DNA from: GWB2-37-7 sp942492835 | GTDB lineage: Bacteria > Bacillota > Clostridia > Lutisporales > Lutisporaceae | Length of the DNA: 64,000 nt | Direction of reading: 5' to 3' | Assembly: GCA_942492835.1 (NCBI GenBank) | Contig: OW818645.1 | Span: 1,550,001 to 1,614,000, forward strand | Part shown: positions 1-12,817 of the stretch, in pieces | Layout of the letters: each line of letters starts with the position of its first letter | Numbering within the stretch: position 1 is the stretch's first letter | The notes under the pieces: model-generated | Databases searched by the model: none | What the model was told of the DNA's origin: nothing | The model's input: only the letters and a program-made list of their open reading frames with translations | Made by a program: the position numbers and the translations under genes

Positions 1-1076
1 CCGCTATAGATAACAATTTCATACAAAATATCGGAATCTCAGATGAACATGGCGGCATCAAGCTCACTATTGACAATATAATTATTGATCAAGCAAGAAT
101 GATTGTTTTTTATACCCTTGAAAACAACAGCAGTTATAATCATTTGGACATAGAAACAATTAAATTCACTGATGAAACCAGAAAAAATCTTGAAGCAAGC
201 TTTGGCTACGGTTTTTTAGATAATAATGATGAACAGCGTAATATACAAAATAACATTAATATAAGCTTTCCAGAAAATTTTGATATACCTGACACTATAC
301 ATTTTGAGCTAGAACTACACCACAAAGATAGCCCCGATTCAATGGATAAAGTTAAGCTGCCTTATATATGGCAGGTAGATATTCCAATAGATAAAAGCAA
401 GTTTGAAAATCTTAAGGAAGTTTATAATCTTGATCAGACAATAGAAATAGAAAACCAAAAGATAATTTTTAAAAAAGCTATTTTGTACCCTACTAGGATA
501 GAGGTTCAAGTAGAATTCCCAAAAGAGAACTCTAAGAAAATTCTAAGGTTTGACAATCTTAAAATTTTAAACGAAAAGGGGGAGTCATTAGCTACTATCA
601 TAAATGATGTTACCTCTACAATTCCTGATGAAAACCGTGTAAATTTATATTTTGAAAGTAATTATTTTTCCCAGCCGCAGAGTCTATTTCTACAGGGCAG
701 CAGCCTAAGAGCACTTGATAAGGATAAGCTAGAAATTATTGTAGATACCGAGAAAAAACAATTACTAAAAGCTCCTGATAAAAATATTTCCTTACATGAT
801 GTTATCAAAACTGATGAAGGTACTATTTTAAGCTTTCTCCTTAAAGCTGATGAACATCTTGATGATAAATTTTCGTATTTTGTATTTAGACAAGTAATAA
901 AAGATGCAGAAGACGTTGAAAATGGATATTGCAGCCTAGAGACTTCTGGTTCAGGTTTAAATCAAGAGGTTTCTGTAAACTTACCAAAGAATTTTCATTA
1001 TAAAAATCCGCTAAGTCTTACAATCGACGACTATCCTTCTCGAATTAAAGGAGATTTCAAAATAAAAATTAAATAA
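1..1076 (+). CDS. DUF4179/DUF5643-type protein, C-terminal part (5' end outside window)
   Basis: The frame is open from base 3, so the gene runs in from the left edge; 357 residues are visible. The first residues (about 10-45) contain the pattern GGIKLTIDNIIIDQARMIV, typical of the extracytoplasmic DUF4179 domain, and the rest resembles the beta-rich DUF5643 region that follows it. Such proteins usually have a short cytoplasmic anti-sigma-like part and one membrane helix before these domains, but that portion is not in the window. The function is probably envelope sensing or ECF sigma-factor control, by family only. It is the only sizeable plus-strand gene apart from the DUF1836 and XRE genes, and it converges on the FMN oxidoreductase gene across a shared terminator. 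The domain call rests on pattern recognition. Confidence 0.7.
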   Translation, partial: AIDNNFIQNIGISDEHGGIKLTIDNIIIDQARMIVFYTLENNSSYNHLDIETIKFTDETRKNLEASFGYGFLDNNDEQRNIQNNINISFPENFDIPDTIHFELELHHKDSPDSMDKVKLPYIWQVDIPIDKSKFENLKEVYNLDQTIEIENQKIIFKKAILYPTRIEVQVEFPKENSKKILRFDNLKILNEKGESLATIINDVTSTIPDENRVNLYFESNYFSQPQSLFLQGSSLRALDKDKLEIIVDTEKKQLLKAPDKNISLHDVIKTDEGTILSFLLKADEHLDDKFSYFVFRQVIKDAEDVENGYCSLETSGSGLNQEVSVNLPKNFHYKNPLSLTIDDYPSRIKGDFKIKIK

Positions 1077-1082
1077 ATATCA

Positions 1083-1118
1083 AAGTCCCAGCTCTTAAGT
1101 AGAACTGGGACTTATTTT
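1083..1118. terminator. Bidirectional rho-independent terminator
   Basis: A 9-bp perfect stem (AAGTCCCAG at 1083-1091, CTGGGACTT at 1105-1113) lies between two convergent genes. It is followed on the plus strand by TATTTTG. It can serve both the upstream plus-strand gene and the minus-strand gene ending at 1121. Confidence 0.8.
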
Positions 1119-1120
1119 GC

Positions 1121-2146
1121 CTATTTATTTGCTTTATAAATCACAGACTCATCAATATTTGATAGTTTACTACAGCCTGTCATTATCATAGTATCATATA
1201 GCTCCTTGCCTATTTTTTCTGTATAAATCTTAACAGCCTCAGCACCTCCACCATAAGCAGAAACTGCATATGGTCTTCCGATTAAAACAGCATCAGCACC
1301 CAGCCCCAACACCTTCACCACATCAATGCCCGTTCTTATACCACCATCAATGAATATCTTCATTGTACCCTTGACAGCCTTAGCAATTTCAGGCAGTACC
1401 TCTACTGTTGCAGGCGTTTGATCTAAAACTCTGCCGCCATGATTTGATACTACTATACCATATGCGCCTGCTTCCAACGCCTTCAAAGCACCTTTTACAG
1501 TCATAATACCCTTAATTATAAAAGGAAGCTTAGTTGATGCTATAATCTCTTTTAGCTCTTCTACTGACTTAGGACTTACCGGTTTTCCAGCTGCTGCCAA
1601 AATAGCAAGTCCTGCTGCATCAACGTCCATAGCTACAGCTAAAGCCCCTGCTGCTTCTGCTTTCTTTACCTTTCTAAGTATCTCATCCTTTTTCCATGGC
1701 TTAATAGTTGGAATACCCCATCCTTCTACCTCCTTAATAGCTTTTAGAGGCAGGTCAAAAAACTCATCCTTAACTCCATCTCCTGTAAAACCCGCAGTCC
1801 CACCTTGTTTACAGCCTGTAACAATCGCTCTTGAATAAGTCTCATCATTCAATACTTCACTATAATGCAGGTTAAGACCACCAATGGGTGCCGCAAAAAT
1901 AGGATATTTAAATCTCTTGCCAAATAACTCAATTGAAGTATCTATATCCTTAAATTCATATATAGTATCCATATTTAACTTAATATCTTTTAGTTTTGCA
2001 TAGTTTATTGAGAAGCCTTCTCCCGTATCCTTACCTCCAACACCAGGTATCTCTCCTCTACAGACTATACCGTTGCACTCTTTGCATACTCTGCACTTCT
2101 TTCCAATAGTATTTCTTGCATCAATTAAAATATTATTATAATTCAA
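1121..2146 (-). CDS. FMN-dependent alpha-hydroxy-acid dehydrogenase/oxidase family protein
   Basis: 341 residues with the TIM-barrel FMN signature: SNHGGR near 234-239, and IDGGIRTG near 266-273 followed by GADAVLIGRP, the phosphate-binding end of the barrel. The family oxidises 2-hydroxy acids such as lactate or glycolate to 2-oxo acids with FMN as cofactor; this member's substrate cannot be read from sequence. The N-terminus carries four cysteines (C18, C21, C24, C29) in a CxxCxxC arrangement, absent from classical lactate oxidase, which suggests a metal or Fe-S site. The start is TTG at 2146, chosen because AAGGAGG lies 9 bases upstream. It appears monocistronic. Family assignment is secure; substrate and electron acceptor are not. 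Confidence 0.85.
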   Translation of the reverse strand: MNYNNILIDARNTIGKKCRVCKECNGIVCRGEIPGVGGKDTGEGFSINYAKLKDIKLNMDTIYEFKDIDTSIELFGKRFKYPIFAAPIGGLNLHYSEVLNDETYSRAIVTGCKQGGTAGFTGDGVKDEFFDLPLKAIKEVEGWGIPTIKPWKKDEILRKVKKAEAAGALAVAMDVDAAGLAILAAAGKPVSPKSVEELKEIIASTKLPFIIKGIMTVKGALKALEAGAYGIVVSNHGGRVLDQTPATVEVLPEIAKAVKGTMKIFIDGGIRTGIDVVKVLGLGADAVLIGRPYAVSAYGGGAEAVKIYTEKIGKELYDTMIMTGCSKLSNIDESVIYKANK

Positions 2147-2172
2147 AATTATTCCTCCTTACTTTTTATCTA

Positions 2173-2191
2173 TATATTTTGCACTAAACAT
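2173..2191. repeat. Dispersed intergenic motif, copy a
   Basis: On the minus strand ATGTTTAGTGCAAAATATA, 27 bases upstream of the FMN oxidoreductase start. Its upstream flank (ACAACATATGAATTAAG) also resembles that of copy b (TCAGCATATAAATCAAA), so these two share about 45 bases. Confidence 0.5.
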
Positions 2192-2308
2192 TTTTCTTAA
2201 TTCATATGTTGTAAAAAATGCATTGCCGATAATATTAAATCAAATACTTGTACTGTTTCGAAATTATTAATTTCTGCTTCACACACATATATAAATTTGT
2301 TATATCAT

Positions 2309-2341
2309 AAGGCTCTACATTCATAATAAATGCAGAGCCTT
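2309..2341 (-). terminator. Terminator of nrdJ
   Basis: A 13-bp stem with one mismatch (AAGGCTCTACATT at 2309-2321 against AATGCAGAGCCTT at 2329-2341) starts 6 bases beyond the nrdJ stop codon. The downstream T-run is weak. Confidence 0.7.
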
Positions 2342-2346
2342 AACGT

Positions 2347-4701
2347 TTATCTTACAGGACAAATTCCATTTTCACAACCATCATTGCCTATATCTATTAG
2401 AATTTCCTGTTTTTCATACTTTGAAATTAAGGAAGGAACAAAAGGCTTCATTACATTTTTTCTCCTAATATACTCTTCCTCATCTATTGCTTCATATGGA
2501 AGCAGCTTATAGAAATTATCATCTAAGGACAAGAAGGAAAGCGCAACCACATCATCCCAATTATCCCATACCCACTGTTCTACTATATCCCATTCATCAT
2601 TTCTCACATGAATTGTAATTGAACAATTGTGGTCAACATAATACTCCATAAACATTTTATAGTTCTCAAGCTGCTCTATAGCGCTAACTTCATATTTAGT
2701 CTTGCCTTCAGGTGCCTTTACAGGGAACTCTATAACCTTTGTTGAGCAAGTCTCCAAATCTTGACCAACCTCAGGTAATACAGGATAATCTAACTCCTCA
2801 CACACCTTTACTAATGGATCGTCTGCACTTATTCTTACCCTTCTTATATAATATGGTGAATGAGAATAATGCACTCCACTAGAAACTGTAGGAAGCTGAC
2901 TTAAAGTACCCTCAGGTTTTACAGTTGTTGAAAGCAGTGGAGCTTTGCTGCCCAATTCCCTTGAATAGCTCTCTGCTTCCTTATGAGCTGTCTCCCTTAA
3001 AAGCTTCAGAAGCTCAATTTGCTCCTCTTTTGTCATATTTGTTGCATTTACCATATCTTGCCATCCAGTCAAGGAACAACCTAAAAGCTTATCTCTTTGT
3101 TGTACAGCATCCCAAAGTGGAAGCTCTAACTCAACACAAGTCATTCTATAACCTGCTCTAACAGATAGCTTTTGTGCTCTTACAAGACCATTGATATCTA
3201 ATGTCTTATCTGACTTAACATAAGCAAACATATTTAAAGTTGTTAGGTTGCATAACCCTTTTGAATCAAGAAGAATCTCTCCGCATGGGTTCACGCCATT
3301 CATATTTGGTCTTCTCTTGGAAGCTGCCTCAGCATTTATCCATCCCGGCTCACCGGAATATCTCATCTGTTCAATCTGCCAGTGCAGCATATCTCTTGTA
3401 GGTCGTTTAGTATAGTATATTGAGTTATTACTCATCTGTCTATGTATTATTTCCTTATCTACTACCCATTGTCCATCAACCTGCTTATAAATATGAGATT
3501 TTGCTTCTAAGCACTCTCTATCGTCACAATCGAGCAACGCGATTTCAGCAGTTCTCCTTACTCCACCCACAACAACATTTTCACCAATAATATTAGCTAT
3601 GTCAAGACAGTCTACAGGCTTTAACTTGACTCTCTTAGTATCATCTAGGGTACCACGCTTCTTAATAACCTTATCAATCTTCAGAAACATATTTTTCAAG
3701 CTTGTATATCCGCTTGCAGTGCCTCCGAAGTTCTTAAGCTTTTCTCCCTTTGGTCGCACATGATCATAATCCATAATAATAGACTTTACATTTCTATATT
3801 CACTGCTATAGAGTATCTTGAACATAAAATCCAAAGACTGTATCCAGCCTTCCTTACTATCACCGATTGTTATCTTAGCTGTATTTTTATAGAAGAATTC
3901 CAAGCTTGTACTATCTTCTCTTTCTTTACGTGGCACAGGACTATAATCCTTATGTATTATTTCATAATCCGTACGGATTTTAGGAAGCTTTACTACATCA
4001 TCCTTTAAAATTCTAATACCAACTCCTGAGCCAATCATCAAAAGATAAAATACATCTCTGAAGGCTTCAAAGCTGTCAATTATCTGAAAGGAACAGTTAT
4101 AGTTAGCCATTGGATAATTCTTTGCCACATGAGTATTTCCTACCCAGAAGGTTCTTCCAGACAAAAACTGTCTTAGGTTATATACATTATCAAATAGCTC
4201 CTCAGCTTCATCCCTTTTGGAATGTACCAGACTGCAATTATACTCAACAGCACGTCTTACTGTTTCCCACCAATACTCTCTTCTTTTTTCCTCTTCCAAC
4301 CATCTTGAATATGTTCTATAGTAAACAAAATTACCTAATTGATTCATTGGTGATGGCTTATGCTTATATCGACTTATAAATTCATCTGTCAACATTCTGT
4401 CATCACTTATTTGTCTTAAATTTCTAGTTTTTGATTGTTCATTTCTGTATATTATATACTGCTTAGCAACATCCTTTCTACTACTTTCCATTAGTTCGAA
4501 TTCTACAATATCTTGTATATCTTCTACATGAACAGGTGAATCTAACTGCCTAATTTTGGTCTCAATTTTTTTTACCAATTCCTCACTTAGTATAGAATCA
4601 ACACTAAGCTTTGTTTCTTCCATAGCTCTTTCAATAGCAGTTTTTATTTTGCTCCTCTCATACTTAACAACTGTATCATCACGTTTTACTACCTTAATCA
4701 T
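2347..4701 (-). CDS. nrdJ: Adenosylcobalamin-dependent (class II) ribonucleoside-triphosphate reductase
   Basis: 784 residues. It reduces ribonucleotides to deoxyribonucleotides with adenosylcobalamin as radical source, so it works with or without oxygen. An ATP-cone domain fills about residues 1-95 (VKRDDTVVKYERSKI to EDIQDIVEFELM), then the barrel with the NPCGEI active-site cysteine near 471. The C-terminal C776xxxxC781 pair matches the redox-active tail that is re-reduced by thioredoxin. Overall it resembles the monomeric Lactobacillus-type RTPR, extended by the ATP-cone. It stands alone, with its own promoter, NrdR-like box, structured leader and terminator. Its B12 need matches the mutase operon elsewhere in the window. 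Confidence 0.93.
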   Translation of the reverse strand: MIKVVKRDDTVVKYERSKIKTAIERAMEETKLSVDSILSEELVKKIETKIRQLDSPVHVEDIQDIVEFELMESSRKDVAKQYIIYRNEQSKTRNLRQISDDRMLTDEFISRYKHKPSPMNQLGNFVYYRTYSRWLEEEKRREYWWETVRRAVEYNCSLVHSKRDEAEELFDNVYNLRQFLSGRTFWVGNTHVAKNYPMANYNCSFQIIDSFEAFRDVFYLLMIGSGVGIRILKDDVVKLPKIRTDYEIIHKDYSPVPRKEREDSTSLEFFYKNTAKITIGDSKEGWIQSLDFMFKILYSSEYRNVKSIIMDYDHVRPKGEKLKNFGGTASGYTSLKNMFLKIDKVIKKRGTLDDTKRVKLKPVDCLDIANIIGENVVVGGVRRTAEIALLDCDDRECLEAKSHIYKQVDGQWVVDKEIIHRQMSNNSIYYTKRPTRDMLHWQIEQMRYSGEPGWINAEAASKRRPNMNGVNPCGEILLDSKGLCNLTTLNMFAYVKSDKTLDINGLVRAQKLSVRAGYRMTCVELELPLWDAVQQRDKLLGCSLTGWQDMVNATNMTKEEQIELLKLLRETAHKEAESYSRELGSKAPLLSTTVKPEGTLSQLPTVSSGVHYSHSPYYIRRVRISADDPLVKVCEELDYPVLPEVGQDLETCSTKVIEFPVKAPEGKTKYEVSAIEQLENYKMFMEYYVDHNCSITIHVRNDEWDIVEQWVWDNWDDVVALSFLSLDDNFYKLLPYEAIDEEEYIRRKNVMKPFVPSLISKYEKQEILIDIGNDGCENGICPVR

Positions 4702-4739
4702 AAACCTCCCCTTCCAACATGTTATAAAGCTAGTAATAT

Positions 4740-4791
4740 AAAGGTCTTGAGGTCACTTAGCAACAACATTTAGTGCTCGCAGTCAACCTTT
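4740..4791 (-). promoter_or_regulatory. Structured 5' leader of nrdJ
   Basis: The transcript from the promoter at 4802-4830 should begin near 4795. The next bases can fold with an outer stem AAAGGT/ACCTTT (4786-4791 with 4740-4745) and inner pairings GAG/CTC and CACT/AGTG. It is about 52 nt, too short for a cobalamin riboswitch, and I do not see the B12 box. Conserved RNAs upstream of nrdJ genes have been described, but I cannot tell whether this is one. The folding is my own hand pairing. Confidence 0.4.
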
Positions 4792-4792
4792 T

Positions 4793-4808
4793 ACACTATA
4801 TATTGTAT
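4793..4808. promoter_or_regulatory. NrdR box
   Basis: ACACTATATATTGTAT matches the NrdR operator pattern (acaCwAtATaTwGtgt) and overlaps the -10 hexamer of the nrdJ promoter, where a repressor would block polymerase. NrdR sites usually come in pairs; I see only this one clearly. Confidence 0.6.
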
Positions 4809-4830
4809 CACACAGGATAACAAGGGTAAA
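4802..4830 (-). promoter_or_regulatory. Sigma-A promoter of nrdJ
   Basis: On the minus strand: -35 TTTACC (4825-4830), a 17-bp spacer, and -10 TACAAT (4802-4807) preceded by TG at the extended -10 position. The start point is predicted near 4795, giving a leader of about 95 nt. Confidence 0.7.
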
Positions 4831-4882
4831 GTAAAATGTGCCATTCTAAAAATAATTAGCATTAATTTTTATAGAAATTTAA

Positions 4883-4910
4883 AGAGGGGCAACACACATG
4901 TTACCTCTCT
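4883..4910 (-). terminator. Terminator after the DUF4015 gene
   Basis: AGAGGGGCAAC (4883-4893) pairs with GTTACCTCTCT (4900-4910), leaving a bulge, 8 bases past the stop codon at 4918. The downstream T-content is moderate. Confidence 0.6.
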
Positions 4911-4917
4911 TACACTT

Positions 4918-6090
4918 TTATTCCTTACTTAATCCATTCACAGTATATCGATTTGCAGAGTTCCACAAAATCCATTCCTTCACCCCAGCGTCATAGGTTC
5001 CTTTAATTTGAGCCCTTATTTCAGCAGCTCCATATTTCTTATATCTTGGAAGATAAGTTGCAGAGAAATCCTGTAACCATGGTCTTAGCTTTGCAATTGA
5101 TTTTTCATCCTTACTCAATCTTTCACTCGCCTTTTTCATACTATAATTAACAATTTTATATGGCTCAAAATCCGGCTCAGCTACTCCATAACTTCCTTTT
5201 CCATAATGCGAAGGATAAACCATAGGACAAATTACATCTACACTTTCTGCTAAATATTCCAATTGTTGACCTATATTCATATCATCTTGTGCTGTTGTGA
5301 CCAAGCCAAATACATCTGCCGATGTCACAACACCATTATTAGATAATCTTTCTCTTGCATACTTTAAAAAATCTCCAATAGCTTGTGCCTTATTTTTGTC
5401 CTTCAAAGCCCCATAATCAATTAATCTTATGTTACCATCTGTGGGAAAGCGCACATAATCAAACTGTATCTCACTAAATCCTTTTACAGCTGCCTCTTCT
5501 GCAATATTCAAGACATAATCCCATGCTTGTTTATTATATGGATTTAACCACGCTTGATTGTTTCTATCACGCCAAACAGTACCATTTGTAGTTTTTACTG
5601 CTAAATTCGGAAATTTACTTGCTGCTTTATTATCTTTAAATGTAACTATCCTTGCAATAGTATATATTTCTTTTTCATTTAAATACTTAAGCACAGCATC
5701 TATGTCTTCTATTATTACTTTATTATTAGCACCACAAAACTGTACATCTTCCAAATTAGTTTTATACAATACCATTCCTTCATCACTTTTTACGTCTATT
5801 ACTACAGCATTTAACTCTGTTTCATCAATTAGCTTTACCAGCTTCTCAAACTTTTCCTTGTCAGCTATTGAATGACCAGTCATATATATTCCTCTTACTT
5901 CAGTATTATCTTTCATCAGATCCCAATTTGGAGAAGTCTGTTCTAAATAGTCTTGGGTTTTTGAACTTATAGTATGGCTATTCTTATTTATTTCCTCTTC
6001 TGCACTAACCATAGAAATCATTAGTGCAATAGCTACTATTATTATAAATAAAAAGTTATAAATTGAAGCTCGCCCTCTAACCATCTCCAT
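4918..6090 (-). CDS. Putative glycoside hydrolase (DUF4015), exported
   Basis: 390 residues. The N-terminus is a signal or anchor sequence: basic MEMVRGR, a hydrophobic stretch at about 10-29, and a possible cleavage after A30 (MVSA/E). The rest is the DUF4015 TIM-barrel: RGIYMTGHS near 66, VIDVKSDEG, FDYVRFPTDG and ICPMVYPSHYGKG blocks are all present. The EIQFDYVRFP segment at about 207-216 carries the acidic residues expected of the active site. Families of this type are treated as glycosidase-like enzymes acting on cell-surface or spore polysaccharide; the actual substrate is unknown. The start ATG has AGGAG 7 bases upstream. It is monocistronic and lies just downstream of the rRNA operon terminator. 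Confidence 0.8.
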   Translation of the reverse strand: MEMVRGRASIYNFLFIIIVAIALMISMVSAEEEINKNSHTISSKTQDYLEQTSPNWDLMKDNTEVRGIYMTGHSIADKEKFEKLVKLIDETELNAVVIDVKSDEGMVLYKTNLEDVQFCGANNKVIIEDIDAVLKYLNEKEIYTIARIVTFKDNKAASKFPNLAVKTTNGTVWRDRNNQAWLNPYNKQAWDYVLNIAEEAAVKGFSEIQFDYVRFPTDGNIRLIDYGALKDKNKAQAIGDFLKYARERLSNNGVVTSADVFGLVTTAQDDMNIGQQLEYLAESVDVICPMVYPSHYGKGSYGVAEPDFEPYKIVNYSMKKASERLSKDEKSIAKLRPWLQDFSATYLPRYKKYGAAEIRAQIKGTYDAGVKEWILWNSANRYTVNGLSKE

Positions 6091-6180
6091 TAATCATCTC
6101 CTTATGCTATTTTTTCATCTTTATACCCCGAATTTCAACATATTTTACTCTCTTATAATACCAAAATATGAAGATATGAA

Positions 6181-6219
6181 CAACAAAAAACAAAAGAGAG
6201 AAAAACAAATGTTTCTCTC
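6181..6219 (-). terminator. Terminator of the rRNA-tRNA operon
   Basis: On the minus strand, GAGAGAAA and TTTCTCTC (6212-6219 and 6196-6203) form an 8-bp stem followed directly by TTTTGTTTTTTG. It lies about 70 bases past the tRNA-Asn gene. Confidence 0.85.
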
Positions 6220-6291
6220 CCATAATTATAGTTTTTGTTATTTAGCTTTTTATATACATAATTAAAAATTTATTTATTCAAAAAATAAAAA

Positions 6292-6367
6292 TGGCTCCTC
6301 AAGTTGGACTCGAACCAACGACCCTGCGGTTAACAGCCGCATGCTCTACCAACTGAGCTATTGAGGA
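6292..6367 (-). tRNA. tRNA-Asn (GTT)
   Basis: 76 nt including an encoded CCA. The acceptor stem TCCTCAA pairs with TTGAGGA; the anticodon loop CTGTTAACC carries GTT; the T-loop GGTTCGAGTCC is intact. It is the last gene of the rRNA operon, 33 bases after the 5S gene. Confidence 0.95.
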
Positions 6368-6374
6368 ACAAATT

Positions 6375-6396
6375 GCGGACTAAATAAATAGTCCGC
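6375..6396 (-). other. Hairpin between 5S rRNA and tRNA-Asn
   Basis: GCGGACT (6375-6381) and AGTCCGC (6390-6396) form a perfect 7-bp stem with an 8-base AT loop, extendable by one T-A pair. With no T-run and a tRNA gene downstream, it looks more like a processing signal than a terminator. Confidence 0.5.
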
Positions 6397-6400
6397 ATTA

Positions 6401-6516
6401 CCCGGCGACGACTTACTCTCCCAGGACCCTGCGGTCCAAGTACCATCAGCACTGGAGAGCTTAACTTCTGTGTTCGGTATGGGAACAGGTGTGACCTCTC
6501 CGTTATTGCCACCAGA
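6401..6516 (-). rRNA. rrf: 5S ribosomal RNA
   Basis: About 116 nt. On the minus strand it begins TCTGGTGGCAATAACGGAGA and contains the conserved CACACCTGTTCCCATACCGAA core. The ends TCTGGTGGC and GTCGTCGCCGGG sit where helix I should be. Exact ends are uncertain by a few bases. Confidence 0.93.
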
Positions 6517-6539
6517 TTTGTTATGAAGATGTTTTTGCA

Positions 6540-6562
6540 CCTTCAAAACTGCACAATACATT
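6540..6562 (-). repeat. 3' strand of the pre-23S processing stem
   Basis: This 23-base segment is the inverted copy (22 of 23 bases) of 9781-9803 on the other side of the 23S gene. In the transcript the two halves pair, looping out 23S, as expected for an RNase III-type processing stem. Confidence 0.7.
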
Positions 6563-6785
6563 TAATTTATCTATTTTAGTAACGCTGAACTTGTGTTACT
6601 TACGATATTTCACTAAGATATATTTCTAATGCTGTGGTAACTTTATGATACCTGCATTTGGTTATGTTCTTAGGTTTTATCGATGTTTTCTACGGTTTTC
6701 CACTAAGAAATTCTATTACTTTCGCTACACTGCTCATAGATGAGCAGCCCGCAAAAGAGAATTTCTAATTGTAAAACCTTTGTTA

Positions 6786-9694
<2,909 letters not shown>

Positions 9695-9780
9695 TAAGAA
9701 GTTCTTTTGAACTCTTTTTATTTCTCAGCGTTATTGTGTTTAATTACTCTCTTTCGAGATTAATTACCCTGGATCTTTTC

Positions 9781-9803
9781 AATGTATTGTGCAGTTTTCA
9801 AGG
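9781..9803 (-). repeat. 5' strand of the pre-23S processing stem
   Basis: On the minus strand this reads CCTTGAAAACTGCACAATAC plus ATT; the complement lies at 6540-6562 with one mismatch. It sits in the 16S-23S spacer (9695-9987), which contains no tRNA gene. Confidence 0.7.
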
Positions 9804-9856
9804 TACAAGAAGTAACTAACAAGGAATTCACACTAATGCAAATTCCTTACATAGTC

Positions 9857-9879
9857 CTTCAAAACTAATCAGTGTAACT
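9857..9879 (-). repeat. 3' strand of the pre-16S processing stem
   Basis: It is the inverted copy (21 of 23 bases) of 11586-11608 upstream of 16S. The two halves can pair and loop out 16S. The sequence is clearly related to, but distinct from, the 23S stem. Confidence 0.65.
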
Positions 9880-9983
9880 AACCTTAACTCTTTTGGTCAG
9901 GTTATTTAAAATATAGTGCACATCTCTTTCGATCTGTGACTATCGACCATAGGATATACAAACATTTTTCAGTCTGTAATGCT

Positions 9984-11508
<1,525 letters not shown>

Positions 11509-11585
11509 GTTAAATATTTAATCACATCTCTGTGATCTCAACTAATTGTTTGAACCTACTCAAAAGAATTAATTTACTTGGTTTC

Positions 11586-11608
11586 GTTACACTGTTTAGT
11601 TTTCAAGG
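11586..11608 (-). repeat. 5' strand of the pre-16S processing stem
   Basis: On the minus strand it reads CCTTGAAAACTAAACAGTGT plus AAC and is complementary to 9857-9879 with two mismatches. It lies 78 bases upstream of the mature 16S 5' end. Confidence 0.65.
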
Positions 11609-11639
11609 ACCATGCCAGCGTCTAACGCCGACCTTTACT

Positions 11640-11668
11640 ATGATATCAAATTATGTGACGTTTGTCAA
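11640..11668 (-). promoter_or_regulatory. rRNA promoter P2
   Basis: Consensus -35 TTGACA (11663-11668), a 17-bp spacer, and -10 TATCAT (11640-11645), on the minus strand. Confidence 0.75.
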
Positions 11669-11745
11669 CATAATTTTTCAATTTATTTTTTCTTTATGTC
11701 TTCTACTATCTTGTCTGTTTTGTTCCCGGCTTAGCCAGGAATTTC

Positions 11746-11775
11746 ATTCTATCATGCTTTACAGCATCTTGTCAA
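11746..11775 (-). promoter_or_regulatory. rRNA promoter P1
   Basis: Consensus -35 TTGACA (11770-11775), an 18-bp spacer, and -10 TAGAAT (11746-11751), about 107 bases upstream of P2. Tandem promoters are usual for Firmicute rrn operons. Confidence 0.75.
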
Positions 11776-12103
11776 CTAGAAATTTTTCACTTAGTTTTGT
11801 TTGTCTATTTCCTCGGTGCCTATATAATATATCATGTGTTATGAAGACTGTAAAGTATAAATGTATGGTTCTAACTCGGTTATATTGTTTCTATTCAAAA
11901 ACAACTCCTATATACTCGCTTATTCTACTTTATAAGAGCAAGTCCATTAATATCTATATGCATATTTGCTTAAAAATATACATATTTCTTATATTTTTTA
12001 CACTAACCATCTTACATTCTAATTAATAGTGCGAAATTCAGTCTATATTCATATATTGTTTGTATTTTATGCGATTATATTATCCTTTATAATGAGTGAA
12101 ACG

Positions 12104-12143
12104 ACAAAACAAGTTACTTAATTATTTAAGCAACTTGTTTTGT
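12104..12143 (-). terminator. Terminator of trhA
   Basis: ACAAAACAAGTT (12104-12115) pairs perfectly with AACTTGTTTTGT (12132-12143), a 12-bp stem with a few more weak inner pairs, starting 20 bases past the trhA stop. Confidence 0.75.
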
Positions 12144-12163
12144 GTTATGCTTCTTTGCTATTA

Positions 12164-12817
12164 CTATCTCAAATATGTAATATATCTTATCATAAACCAA
12201 AAATGACAGAAGCTCCCAAACATTACGAATAAGTGAAATATTTCATGAAATCCAAACAGTTCAAATTTCAGCTTTGGCCATTTTGTTCCGTATATGATTG
12301 CACCTACAGTATAGAACAAACCACCAGCAACCATCCACATAACACCTGAAAAAGGTATTGTTTTTGCCATTGGCCATAAAGCTATTACTACTAGCCAACC
12401 CATTATCAAATAAAAAATTGTATATAACCACCTAGGCGCATCGAACCAAACAAACTTCATTATTATACCAGCTAATGCAATTCCCCATATTATAGCTAAC
12501 ATACTGTAACCCCAGCCACCTCTTAAAGGAATCAGACATATTGGAGTATAAGTTCCTGCTATCAATATGAAAATCATCATATGATCTATCTTTCTAAAAA
12601 CTCTTATACCCTTATCTGAAATTGATAGTAAGTGATAGAGCGTACTGGCTGTGTAAAGCAATATCATGCTTCCCCCAAATATGGAGAAGGATACAATATG
12701 CCATACTGTCCCTTTGCTTATTGCATAGTATATCATCAATACTAGCCCTACTATAGAAAGTATAGCTCCTATTAAATGAGTTATTCCGCTAACTGGTTCA
12801 CGCAATTTTTTTACCAT
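12164..12817 (-). CDS. trhA: Hemolysin III / TrhA family membrane protein
   Basis: 217 residues with seven hydrophobic segments, the PAQR-like topology of the YqfA/hemolysin III family. Family marks are visible: the N-terminal PVSGITHLIGAI with its histidine near 14, the S-x3-H pattern in YTASTLYHLL near 62, and the C-terminal HEIFHLFVMFGSFCHFW containing the paired histidines thought to bind metal. In Bacillus the family affects membrane fluidity; the haemolytic activity is doubtful and should not be inferred. RBS GAGGTGAT lies 5 bases before ATG. Monocistronic, with a terminator before the rRNA promoters. Confidence 0.88.
   Translation of the reverse strand: MVKKLREPVSGITHLIGAILSIVGLVLMIYYAISKGTVWHIVSFSIFGGSMILLYTASTLYHLLSISDKGIRVFRKIDHMMIFILIAGTYTPICLIPLRGGWGYSMLAIIWGIALAGIIMKFVWFDAPRWLYTIFYLIMGWLVVIALWPMAKTIPFSGVMWMVAGGLFYTVGAIIYGTKWPKLKFELFGFHEIFHLFVMFGSFCHFWFMIRYITYLR

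Larger units (their letters stand above)
11509..12103 (-). other. rRNA operon leader and upstream region
   Basis: 595 bases between 16S and the trhA terminator. It holds the pre-16S stem half, two sigma-A promoters and a small palindrome (TTCCCGGC/GCCAGGAA, 11723-11741) between them. The part above 11800 is AT-rich with no gene I can support; the long plus-strand ORF across it (11532-12026) has no homology that I recognise and runs antisense to the leader. Confidence 0.6.

Noticed and set aside
4702..4917. Possible cobalamin riboswitch before nrdJ
   Set aside because: The leader is only about 95 nt and lacks the B12 box; the foldable part is about 52 nt.
11532..12026. 164-codon plus-strand ORF upstream of 16S
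   Set aside because: It runs antisense to the rRNA leader and promoters, is rich in Cys/Ile/Phe from AT-rich DNA, and has no Shine-Dalgarno or known domain.
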